This document shows positions 1 through 9,610 of a DNA stretch of 64,000 nucleotides, in pieces (the first letter of the stretch is position 1; each line of letters opens with the position of its first letter). The translations under genes were made by a program, and so were the position numbers. A model generated the notes under the pieces. That model was not told the origin of the DNA, did no database searches, and worked only from the letters and a program-made list of their open reading frames with translations. The stretch comes from Simiduia sp. 21SJ11W-1 (GTDB taxonomy: Bacteria; Pseudomonadota; Gammaproteobacteria; Pseudomonadales; Cellvibrionaceae): assembly GCF_024138675.1 (NCBI RefSeq), contig NZ_CP090959.1, positions 1,054,001 to 1,118,000 of the forward strand. The letters run 5' to 3'.

Positions 1-422
<422 letters not shown>

Positions 423-475
423 CTATTGTTGGTGGTGCGTTGTTAATTGGTTAAATGTTGTTACTGGTTTGGGTG

Positions 476-491
476 GAGCCTTTAAAGGCTC
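476..491. other. 16-bp perfect palindrome over the ilvN stop codon
   Basis: GAGCCTTTAAAGGCTC is self-complementary and covers the last codons and stop of ilvN. There is no T-run on the minus strand after it, so it does not look like a simple terminator. It could be a processing or transcript-stabilising hairpin between ilvN and ilvC. No function is proven. Confidence 0.4.
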
Positions 492-973
492 AGCACCTTC
501 TCGCCGCGCGCAATACCCGAGACGCCGGTGCGTACAACTTCAAGTACCGCGCTTTCTCCCACAGACTGCACAAAGGCGTCCAGCTTGTCGGAGGTGCCGG
601 CCACTTGCACGATGTACACGCTGGGCGTGACATCCACAATCTGGCCGCGGAAAATATCAACACAGCGTTTGATTTCTTCACGCTGATTGCCAATGGCTTT
701 CACTTTAATGAGCATCAGTTCGCGCTCGATGTGTGCGCCTTCGGTTAAATCAACAAGCTTGACCACATCAATCAACTTGTTGAGGTGCTTGGTGATTTGT
801 TCAATCTTGTGATCGTCGCCAATGGTGGTGAGCGTCAGGCGCGAAAGCGTGGCGTCTTCGGTGGGTGCGACCGTCAGGCTCTCGATGTTGTAGCCGCGCT
901 GCGAGAACAGGCCCACTACGCGCGACAGGGCGCCGGGGGCGTTTTCCATTAACACTGAAATAATGCGTCTCAT
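482..973 (-). CDS. ilvN: Acetolactate synthase, regulatory (small) subunit
   Basis: This is the regulatory subunit of acetohydroxyacid synthase, which binds valine and activates the catalytic subunit. The 163-residue product matches the usual IlvH/IlvN length. It begins [19 protein letters not shown], the N-terminal ACT domain, and the GYNIESLTVAPTED segment is characteristic. A longer frame is open upstream to 1102, but the ATG at 973 is chosen because it overlaps the ilvB stop in the TAATG arrangement and gives the family length. It is translationally coupled to ilvB and upstream of ilvC. The symbol ilvH is equally used for this subtype. Confidence 0.95.
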   Translation of the reverse strand: MRRIISVLMENAPGALSRVVGLFSQRGYNIESLTVAPTEDATLSRLTLTTIGDDHKIEQITKHLNKLIDVVKLVDLTEGAHIERELMLIKVKAIGNQREEIKRCVDIFRGQIVDVTPSVYIVQVAGTSDKLDAFVQSVGESAVLEVVRTGVSGIARGEKVLSL

Positions 974-2706
974 TATGTGCGCTCCGTCTTGCTTAACCAC
1001 ATGTCGCGCATGGTGCCTGGCGCAATTTGCATGGGGTAAACGTGCTCGGCGGGGTCCACTTGGATATCCATGAATACCAGGCGATCCTTCATGGCGAAAC
1101 ACTCTTCCATTTTGGCTTGTAAGTCTTCTTTGCGATCAACGCGAATGCCTACGTGGCCATAGGCCTCGGCAAGCTTGATGAAATCGGGCAGTGAATCTTC
1201 ATACAGCGATTCCGAATAGCGGCCACTGTATTGCATGTCTTGCCACTGCTTCACCATGCCCAGCGCCTGGTTGTTCAGGCAGATGATTTTCACGGGCAGG
1301 TGATACTGGGTGCAAGCAGATAACTCCTGGATGCACATTTGGATAGAGCCTTCGCCGGTAACGCAGGCAACGGTGGCATCGCGGTGCGCCATTTGAACGC
1401 CCATGGCCGATGGCAAGCCAAAGCCCATGGTGCCCAGGCCGCCGGAGTTAATCCAGCGGCGCGGCTTATCAAAACCGTAGTACTGGGCGGCAAACATCTG
1501 GTGCTGGCCCACATCCGAGGTGATGTAGGCGTCGCCGCCGGTGGCCTTGTGCAGCGCCTTGATCACATCCTGCGGCATGATGCGTTCGCCATCGGTGGCG
1601 TAGCGCGGCTTGGTGTAAATACCGTGGCGTGCACGCCAGTCTTCAATTTGTTGCCACCAGTCGCCCAGCATCTTGGTGTCTGGGCGCTCTTTAATTTCAC
1701 CCAGCAATGCCAGCATTTCCTTCATGACGCTGGCAACTGAACCCACGATGGGGATGTCTGCCGACACGGTTTTTGAAATAGACGCAGGGTCGATATCAAT
1801 GTGAATGATTTTCGCCTGCGGGCAAAATTTATTGGGCGTGTTGGTAACCCGATCATCAAAGCGCGCACCCACGGCCAAAATGACATCGGCGTGGTGCATG
1901 GCAGTGTTGGCTTCAAAGGTGCCGTGCATGCCCAGCATGCCAAGCCACTGGCGGTCCGAAGCGGGGTAGCCGCCCAGGCCCATCAGGGTGTTGGTAACGG
2001 GGAAATTCAGCTCACGTGCAAACCGGGTAACCAGCTCGGAGGCGTTGCCCTGAACCACACCGCCGCCTGCGTAAATCACCGGGCGACGCGCACTCATCAG
2101 CAATTGCACGGCCTTGCGAATCTGCCCGCTGTGGCCCTTTTCAATGGGCGTGTAAGAGCGCAGCTTGATTTTCTTGGGGTAGCTGTATTCGTATTTGTCG
2201 TGCGGATTAGTCACATCTTTTGGCAAATCGACCACTACCGGGCCTGGGCGGCCGGTGGCTGCAATGTAATAGGCCTTTTTTATAGTGGCTGGAATATCGG
2301 CCGGATCTTTTACCAGAAAGCTGTGCTTAACAATCGGGCGCGATACACCCACCATGTCGGTTTCCTGAAAGGCGTCTTCGCCAATTTTATCAGACGGTAC
2401 CTGGCCTGAAATTACCACCATGGGAATGGAGTCCATGTAGGCGGTAGCAATGCCGGTAATGGCGTTGGTGGCACCGGGGCCTGAGGTCACAAGCACTGTG
2501 CCCACTTTACCCGTGGAGCGCGCGTAGCCGTCGGCCGCATGGGTGGCCGCTTGCTCATGCCTTACCAGAATATGTTTGACTTTTTGCTGGCGGAAAATCG
2601 CATCGTAAATGTGCAGGGCTGATCCACCTGGATAGCCGAATATGTACTCAACGCCTTCATCTTGAAGAGCGCGAATGAGCATGTCGCCGCCGGAAAGCAG
2701 TTCCAC
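973..2706 (-). CDS. ilvB: Acetolactate synthase, catalytic (large) subunit
   Basis: ThDP-dependent enzyme condensing pyruvate with pyruvate or 2-ketobutyrate, the first common step of branched-chain amino-acid synthesis. The 577 residues have the expected three-domain order: an N-terminal ThDP domain with catalytic Glu in [16 protein letters not shown], a central domain, and a C-terminal ThDP domain with VTGEGSIQM and, further on, ICLNN. The diphosphate motif reads GEG instead of GDG, a conservative change. It is the first gene of the ilvBNC operon, behind an unusually long 5' region. ilvI/ilvG naming is possible because paralogues cannot be told apart here. Confidence 0.95.
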   Translation of the reverse strand: MELLSGGDMLIRALQDEGVEYIFGYPGGSALHIYDAIFRQQKVKHILVRHEQAATHAADGYARSTGKVGTVLVTSGPGATNAITGIATAYMDSIPMVVISGQVPSDKIGEDAFQETDMVGVSRPIVKHSFLVKDPADIPATIKKAYYIAATGRPGPVVVDLPKDVTNPHDKYEYSYPKKIKLRSYTPIEKGHSGQIRKAVQLLMSARRPVIYAGGGVVQGNASELVTRFARELNFPVTNTLMGLGGYPASDRQWLGMLGMHGTFEANTAMHHADVILAVGARFDDRVTNTPNKFCPQAKIIHIDIDPASISKTVSADIPIVGSVASVMKEMLALLGEIKERPDTKMLGDWWQQIEDWRARHGIYTKPRYATDGERIMPQDVIKALHKATGGDAYITSDVGQHQMFAAQYYGFDKPRRWINSGGLGTMGFGLPSAMGVQMAHRDATVACVTGEGSIQMCIQELSACTQYHLPVKIICLNNQALGMVKQWQDMQYSGRYSESLYEDSLPDFIKLAEAYGHVGIRVDRKEDLQAKMEECFAMKDRLVFMDIQVDPAEHVYPMQIAPGTMRDMWLSKTERT

Positions 2707-2966
2707 TTCAATCCCCTTAATAGAATTTGCATTAATCTACGCTAAATGCGCCACTGGGCACCCAACCACACAGGTATGCCCTAACTCAATGCTGAATTAG
2801 CTTTTGATTAACCGGCACTGCGCGCTTTTAACGCTGCAAGGTCGGAACAAGATGGCGTCGGTGGACGCATCTTCGCAACTCTGGATGGTGAGGTAGGTGG
2901 TTGACCTACCGGGGTAGAAAAGAACCGGGTTTACCAGTATGTCTATAGCCATCTAGCGAACCAGCA

Positions 2967-2994
2967 ATTCTGGCAATTTAGCAAATAAAGTCAA
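2967..2994 (-). promoter_or_regulatory. Probable sigma-70 promoter of ilvBNC
   Basis: On the minus strand, TTGACT (5 of 6 to the -35 consensus) is followed after 16 bp by CAGAAT (4 of 6). Transcription would start near 2960, leaving a leader of about 250 nt before ilvB. This is inferred from consensus only. Confidence 0.4.
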
Positions 2995-3062
2995 GTGCTT
3001 AGCCGAAAAAGTGGCAAACGTATCGTTTGGTGTGCTATTTGTGAGGCGCTTGGTAGGTTTTG

Positions 3063-3090
3063 TTGCTTACAGGTAGTATAGTCCTATACT
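3063..3090 (+). promoter_or_regulatory. Promoter with palindromic operator for the DUF4124 gene
   Basis: TTGCTT at 3063-3068 and TATACT at 3085-3090 are separated by 16 bp, a plausible sigma-70 promoter. A perfect inverted repeat, AGTATAG-TC-CTATACT at 3075-3090, fills the spacer end and the whole -10, as expected of a repressor operator. The regulator is unknown. Confidence 0.5.
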
Positions 3091-3121
3091 GTTCTTGCAA
3101 ATTTGGAGTATGGACCTCGTC

Positions 3122-3571
3122 ATGCGTATTTTTGTTCTGGCCGGCGCGCTGATGCTTGGCATCGTAACCACTCAAGCTGTTACGGCAAAGGAATTTTATA
3201 AATGGGTTGATGATGACGGCGTAACGCACTACACCGTTACCGCACCGAAAGATCGTCCGTCTACGCGCGTGCATACTCGCATTGGTGGCTCGGGTGATAA
3301 GAGCAAAACCGGTGCAATTCCCGCCAGCCGGGCCATGCCCGGAGATGAAACAGGCTCTGCGCCCAAAGCGCGTGCCAGCCAGTCGGCCGCCCAAGGTCAG
3401 CCCGTGGATCCCCAGCGGTGCGAAATTGCCAAATCAAATATTTCCACGCTTCAAAACAACGCGCGCATCAGGGTGACGGAGTCTGATGGCAGCATTCGCT
3501 ATTTATCAGAAGCTGAGCGCAATGAAAAAATGGCAGAGGCCGAAGCTGCCATTCGCGAAAGCTGCGGTTAA
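3122..3571 (+). CDS. DUF4124 domain exported protein
   Basis: Small predicted envelope protein of about 149 residues and unknown function. The start at 3122 gives a classical signal peptide (MRIFVLAGALMLGI, cleavage probably after VTA). The mature N-terminus, KEFYKWVDDDGVTHYTVTAPKD, is the DUF4124 signature, in which aromatic residues and a 'DG.THYT.T.P' turn recur. A low-complexity Ala/Ser/Pro linker follows. The C-terminal part has two cysteines, in QRCEIAK and RESCG, which could pair. An in-frame ATG at 3110 is an alternative start, but GGAG sits directly against it. It is monocistronic, with a palindrome-covered promoter ahead and a terminator behind. Confidence 0.75.
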   Translation: MRIFVLAGALMLGIVTTQAVTAKEFYKWVDDDGVTHYTVTAPKDRPSTRVHTRIGGSGDKSKTGAIPASRAMPGDETGSAPKARASQSAAQGQPVDPQRCEIAKSNISTLQNNARIRVTESDGSIRYLSEAERNEKMAEAEAAIRESCG

Positions 3572-3715
3572 CCGGCTGTTCGTCACTGTAATCTTGCCGT
3601 GAATCTGTTGAACGGCCGTTCAGTGGCAAAATGCTGGCCATTCACTGCGTGACGGCTGTGCAGGCATTGTCGCCAGCAGCTTTTGGCAAGGTGCCAGCAA
3701 CAATCAGTTCACGTT

Positions 3716-3743
3716 AAAAAGGCGCCAATGGCGCCTTTTTTTT
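3716..3743. terminator. Bidirectional intrinsic terminator
   Basis: Five A residues, GGCGCC-AAT-GGCGCC (3721-3735), then eight T residues. It lies between the convergent DUF4124 and clpB genes and can serve both strands. Upstream, at 3609-3622, is another perfect palindrome, TGAACGGCCGTTCA, without a T-run. Confidence 0.85.
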
Positions 3744-3762
3744 GTGGGTGTTATCCTTTGGA

Positions 3763-6348
<2,586 letters not shown>

Positions 6349-6382
6349 GCCACACCTCGAAAGTGATCAGGTTTACTCTTTA

Positions 6383-6410
6383 AGTATGGGTAGGCAAGGG
6401 CGAATTCAAG
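6383..6410 (-). promoter_or_regulatory. Sigma-32 (heat-shock) promoter of clpB
   Basis: On the minus strand, CTTGAA (6405-6410), 14 bp, then CCCATACT (6383-6390). The RpoH consensus is CTTGAA-N11-16-CCCCATNT. The position, 35-60 bp before the clpB start, is right. Confidence 0.75.
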
Positions 6411-6445
6411 CGTGACATGCAGCCTTTACAAGAAGTGCCAGAGCA

Positions 6446-7216
6446 TTATTTTTTGCGCCAAATCAGCGAGGCCATGCGCCCGGTGACGGCCGCGCGCCGG
6501 TAGGAGTAAAAGCGCTCAGGGTCTGACGCGGTGCAATAGTTGCCGCCATATACCGCGTGCACGCCCGCCTGCTTCAGGGCCAGGGTTGCCAGCTGGTAGA
6601 GATCGGCATGAAATTTCAGCGGCTTTTGGGCGGGGGTAAAGGCGGCGGCTACGGCGTCGGCTGAGGCTTGGGTGTTGGCCAGCTCGAAAAATGCCTCCAG
6701 TACCTCAACGCCCACTTCAAACTGGCTCGGGCCAATGGCCGGGCCCAAATAGGCCATGAGTTGGCGCGCGGGTGCATCAAAGCGCGTTACCGCACGGGCC
6801 ACAATGCCTTTGGCCAGGCCGCGCCAGCCTGCGTGGAGTGCGCCCACTTGCGCGCCGTTGCGCTCGCACAAAAGGATGGGCAGGCAGTCGGCGGTTAGCA
6901 CCGCACAGGCGAGCCCAGGACGATCTGTGAGGCAGCCATCGGCCGTGCGGGTCAGGCCGTCTACTTCGGCGTCAATCACATCGGTGCCGTGAATTTGTTC
7001 CAGCCACTGAATGTGCTCAAGCCCCAGCTGTTGCATTAGCTGGGCCCGGTTGGCGGCCACGTTTGCTGGTTCATCATCAACGTGCAGGGCCATGTTGGCG
7101 CCGGCATAGGGGCCGCTGCTCACGCCGCCGGCCCGGGTGGTGATGGCCGCACCCACGTTTTCGGGCAGGGGCCAGTCGGGCGTGACCAAGGTGATAGGGG
7201 GCACATTATTGGCCAA
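6446..7216 (-). CDS. pgeF: Peptidoglycan editing factor PgeF (YfiH family)
   Basis: The 256-residue product belongs to the YfiH/DUF152 family, annotated as polyphenol oxidoreductase (laccase-like). In E. coli PgeF corrects misincorporation of L-Ser for L-Ala in the peptidoglycan stem. Conserved residues visible are the IHG of QIHGTDV, the Cys/Asp of LTADCLPILL, and the His of ALHAGWRG. The C-terminal FYSYRR is also typical. The start overlaps the end of rluD by 11 bp, so the two genes are co-transcribed, which is the usual rluD-pgeF(-clpB) order of gammaproteobacteria. The metal-site function is from family knowledge, not shown here. Confidence 0.92.
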   Translation of the reverse strand: MANNVPPITLVTPDWPLPENVGAAITTRAGGVSSGPYAGANMALHVDDEPANVAANRAQLMQQLGLEHIQWLEQIHGTDVIDAEVDGLTRTADGCLTDRPGLACAVLTADCLPILLCERNGAQVGALHAGWRGLAKGIVARAVTRFDAPARQLMAYLGPAIGPSQFEVGVEVLEAFFELANTQASADAVAAAFTPAQKPLKFHADLYQLATLALKQAGVHAVYGGNYCTASDPERFYSYRRAAVTGRMASLIWRKK

Positions 7217-8174
7217 GGCTGTCTTCCTCTTTCAGGCGCGCCAGCAGGGCATCGAAGTCGGCCGGGCGTGGTGCGTGCCACTGCATGGGCTCGCCGATGG
7301 CCGGGTGAATCAGGCCCAGCTGTGCTGCATGCAGGGCCTGACGCGGGAACGCCAACAGCGTTTCACGCAGCTCTTTGCTTAAGCCTGCAGCCAATTGACG
7401 GCCGCCGGCATAGGTTTGATCACCCACCAATGGGTGTTTAAGCCAGGCCATGTGCACGCGTATCTGATGGGTGCGGCCGGTGGCCAGCTGGCAGCGCACC
7501 AAGGTGTAGTGCAAAAACCGCTTTTGAATACTGTAGTGGGTAATGGCTTCTTTGCCGTTATCAACCACCGCCATTTTGGTGCGCTGGGTGGGGTGGCGGC
7601 CTATGGGTTGCTCTACACGCCCGCCGGCAATCATGCGGCCGAGCGCCAGGGCGTCGTATTCACGCTTGACGGTTCGCGCCTGCAGCTGTGCTACCAGGTC
7701 GGTTTGGGCCTGCAGGGTTTTGGCCACCACCATCAGGCCTGTGGTGTCTTTATCCAGCCTGTGTACGATGCCTGCGCGGGGGATATTCTGCAGGCCCGGG
7801 CAATGGTGTAGCAGGGCGTTTAACAGGGTGCCGTCGGCATTGCCGGCGCCCGGGTGCACTACCAGGTTGGCGGGCTTGTTCAATACCAATAGGTGCTCGT
7901 CTTCGTAGACGATGTCCAGATCCATGGCCTGTGGCGCCCAAACGCCTGCGGCTTCCAGGGTGGCGTTGAGGGTGAGGGTTTCGCCGCCGAAGCATTTGTC
8001 TTTAGGCTTGCAGCTGTTGCCGTCCAGGCGCAGTGCCCCCGATTTGATCCAGCCCTGCAGGCGCGATCGTGAAAAGTCGGGGAAAAGCTCACTGGCGAGC
8101 GCGTCTACCCGTGAACCGCCCGCAGTTAGGGGTACGCGAGCTTCAAGTTGGATTTGGTGGCTATCCGTTGACAT
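7206..8174 (-). CDS. rluD: 23S rRNA pseudouridine synthase D
   Basis: Makes pseudouridines in helix 69 of 23S rRNA (1911, 1915 and 1917 by E. coli numbering), which is important for ribosome assembly. The 322 residues have an N-terminal S4 RNA-binding domain (DFSRSRLQGWIKSGALRLDG) and an RluA-type catalytic domain. The catalytic Asp lies in HRLDKDTTGLMVVAKT near residue 140. RTHQIRVHMAWLKHPLVGD is another family block. It is divergent from bamD with a 170-bp gap, as in many gammaproteobacteria. RluC is the main alternative, but the synteny with bamD and pgeF points to RluD. Confidence 0.93.
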   Translation of the reverse strand: MSTDSHQIQLEARVPLTAGGSRVDALASELFPDFSRSRLQGWIKSGALRLDGNSCKPKDKCFGGETLTLNATLEAAGVWAPQAMDLDIVYEDEHLLVLNKPANLVVHPGAGNADGTLLNALLHHCPGLQNIPRAGIVHRLDKDTTGLMVVAKTLQAQTDLVAQLQARTVKREYDALALGRMIAGGRVEQPIGRHPTQRTKMAVVDNGKEAITHYSIQKRFLHYTLVRCQLATGRTHQIRVHMAWLKHPLVGDQTYAGGRQLAAGLSKELRETLLAFPRQALHAAQLGLIHPAIGEPMQWHAPRPADFDALLARLKEEDSLGQ

Positions 8175-8344
8175 GGGGGTTTGGTATCTTGTGCGGCTGT
8201 GTTTAAATGGCTGCCTAGTTTACGCGCTGTGGCCCAATAACCCTAGCATCACAGGAATCTGAGGCACAGATTGGCCCAAGGCGCAGACGCCCGATCCTGC
8301 GCTTTGTATTGAATAAGATTAAAGACGCTTCCAAGAGTAGTAAC

Positions 8345-9262
8345 ATGACCTTCCGTCTCATCTCTGTTTTGGCGCTATTGTCAGCGCTGCTGGTGACTGG
8401 TTGTTCCAGTACCGATGATCAACCCAAGCACACCACAGAAAAAGAGTTCTATGATGCCGCCCAGCGGATGCTCAACAGCAGCCAGTGGGATACCGCCATT
8501 CGCAACTTGCAGCTGCTGGAAGAGAACTTCCCTTTCGGTGCCTACGCAGAGCAGGCCCAGCTTGAGCTGATTTACGCCTACTACAAAAGTAGCCAGCCTG
8601 AGGCGGCCATTGCAGCGGCCGATCGCTTTATTCGCCTGCACCCGCAGCATCGCAATGTAGATTACGCCTATTACATGAAGGGCCTGACCTCCTACACGCA
8701 AAACCAGGGCTTGTTCGAGCGCTTTCTGCCCTCAGACCTGACCGATCGCGACCCGGGTGCGGCGCGCGATTCCTTCGCCCATTTCGCCCAGTTGCTGGCC
8801 CGTTACCCCGATAGCCAGTACGCCCCCGATGCCCGCAAGCGCATGATCCACCTGCGCAATATTCTGGCGCGCTACGAAATTCATGTGGCCAACTATTACT
8901 TCAAGCGCGGCGCCTACTTGGCCGCTGCCAGCCGTGGCCGCTATGTGGTGGAGAACTTTCAGCAAACACCGGCGGTACCTGATGCGCTGGCAGTTATGGC
9001 CCAAGGCTATCACCTGCTGGGCATGGAAGAGCTGGCCGAAGGTGCAGTGAAAGTGTTGCGCGCCAACTTCCCTGATTACCCCAACCTGAGCGACGATGGC
9101 AGCTTTAACTACCAGTACAGCGTAGATGTGAACGATCGTAGCTGGGTGAACATCCTGAGTTTCGGCATGTTCGATAAGCAAGAGCTGCGTGGCTTTGATA
9201 CCCGCAAGCAATACAACCCGGTGGTAGCAAAGTTTGAAGCGCCGGAAGATTTGGCCCCATAA
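8345..9262 (+). CDS. bamD: Outer-membrane assembly lipoprotein BamD
   Basis: Essential lipoprotein of the BAM complex, which inserts beta-barrel proteins in the outer membrane. The ATG at 8345 is preferred over a TTG at 8309 because it starts a lipoprotein signal, [20 protein letters not shown], with a clean lipobox. The rest is built of TPR units ([45 protein letters not shown]). At 305 aa it is longer than E. coli BamD (about 245). It is divergent from rluD. Its natural terminator has been split by an insertion (see 9272-9598). Confidence 0.94.
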   Translation: MTFRLISVLALLSALLVTGCSSTDDQPKHTTEKEFYDAAQRMLNSSQWDTAIRNLQLLEENFPFGAYAEQAQLELIYAYYKSSQPEAAIAAADRFIRLHPQHRNVDYAYYMKGLTSYTQNQGLFERFLPSDLTDRDPGAARDSFAHFAQLLARYPDSQYAPDARKRMIHLRNILARYEIHVANYYFKRGAYLAAASRGRYVVENFQQTPAVPDALAVMAQGYHLLGMEELAEGAVKVLRANFPDYPNLSDDGSFNYQYSVDVNDRSWVNILSFGMFDKQELRGFDTRKQYNPVVAKFEAPEDLAP

Positions 9263-9271
9263 GCACTCCGT

Positions 9272-9598
9272 AAAAAAGCCCGCGTAAGAGCACCTCTGTC
9301 CCAGAGTTGGAATTTCCATAGAAGACAGGCGTTGAAACTACCTGTATTGCGGAGTCTCTAAGCGATGTCTGGATATGAAATCTGGGGCGCAGTTTGTGAC
9401 ACGACGTAAATACCCTTCGGGGCCGGCCTGCGAGCAAAGCTCTTGGCGTATGACGGCACGCAAAGCTGCGCTTTGCAAACGTTTGTCATACCCATGTAGT
9501 CTCGACACCCGCGTCCCTGCGGGTGACGGTCACAAACTCCACCCCAAATTCCATGCCTATAGATTTGTGGGACAACGTGCGCGTAAGCGGGCTTTTTT
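9272..9598 (+). terminator. bamD terminator split by an insertion
   Basis: The left arm AAAAAAGCCCGC (9272-9283) and right arm GCGGGCTTTTTT (9587-9598) are perfectly complementary but 303 bp apart. Joining the left flank with one copy of the 8-bp repeat restores a textbook hairpin, GCCCGC-GTAA-GCGGGC followed by T8. The right-hand half on its own retains only a 3-bp stem, so the compact terminator is disrupted. Confidence 0.8.
9281..9587. mobile_element. MITE-like inverted-repeat element with 8-bp target duplication
   Basis: A non-coding element of about 291 bp (9289-9579) is bounded by direct repeats CGCGTAAG at 9281-9288 and 9580-9587. Its ends are related inverted repeats: GCAC..TGTCCCA at the left and its complement at 9568-9580. 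An inner pair, 9379-9400 and 9529-9550, matches at 19 of 22 bases. Between them are compact hairpins: GAGC-AAA-GCTC (9432-9442), TATGAC/GTCATA enclosing GCAAAG/CTTTGC (9449-9490), and CACCCGC-GTCCCT-GCGGGTG (9506-9525), the last like REP palindromes. No credible gene is present, so mobility would need a transposase in trans. Confidence 0.7.
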
Positions 9599-9610
9599 TT
9601 GCCTGTGGAT

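Larger units (their letters stand above)
2707..3121. other. Divergent intergenic region, ilvB / DUF4124 gene
   Basis: About 415 bp without a convincing gene. Toward ilvB the leader of about 250 nt can form several hairpins: GGTAGGT/ACCTACC at 2892-2910, CTAACTCA/TGAATTAG at 2781-2800, and GCGTC/GACGC near 2850-2868. No T-tract terminator is seen on the ilvB strand. A short minus-strand frame starting at 2952 encodes MAIDILVNPVLF, rich in Ile/Leu/Val, but it has no clear ribosome site. Toward the DUF4124 gene there is a sigma-70 type promoter with a palindrome over its -10. Confidence 0.5.

Noticed and set aside
1339-1440. GEG instead of GDG in the ThDP motif of IlvB as a sign of inactivity
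   Set aside because: Acidic residue is conserved and, as far as I recall, other gammaproteobacterial AHAS enzymes share it; all other motifs are intact.
2917-2952. MAIDILVNPVLF frame as an ilv leader peptide
   Set aside because: No ribosome-binding site, runs on for about 50 codons without a regulatory Leu/Val cluster, and no terminator/antiterminator pair with a U-tract follows; kept only as a remark in the leader finding.
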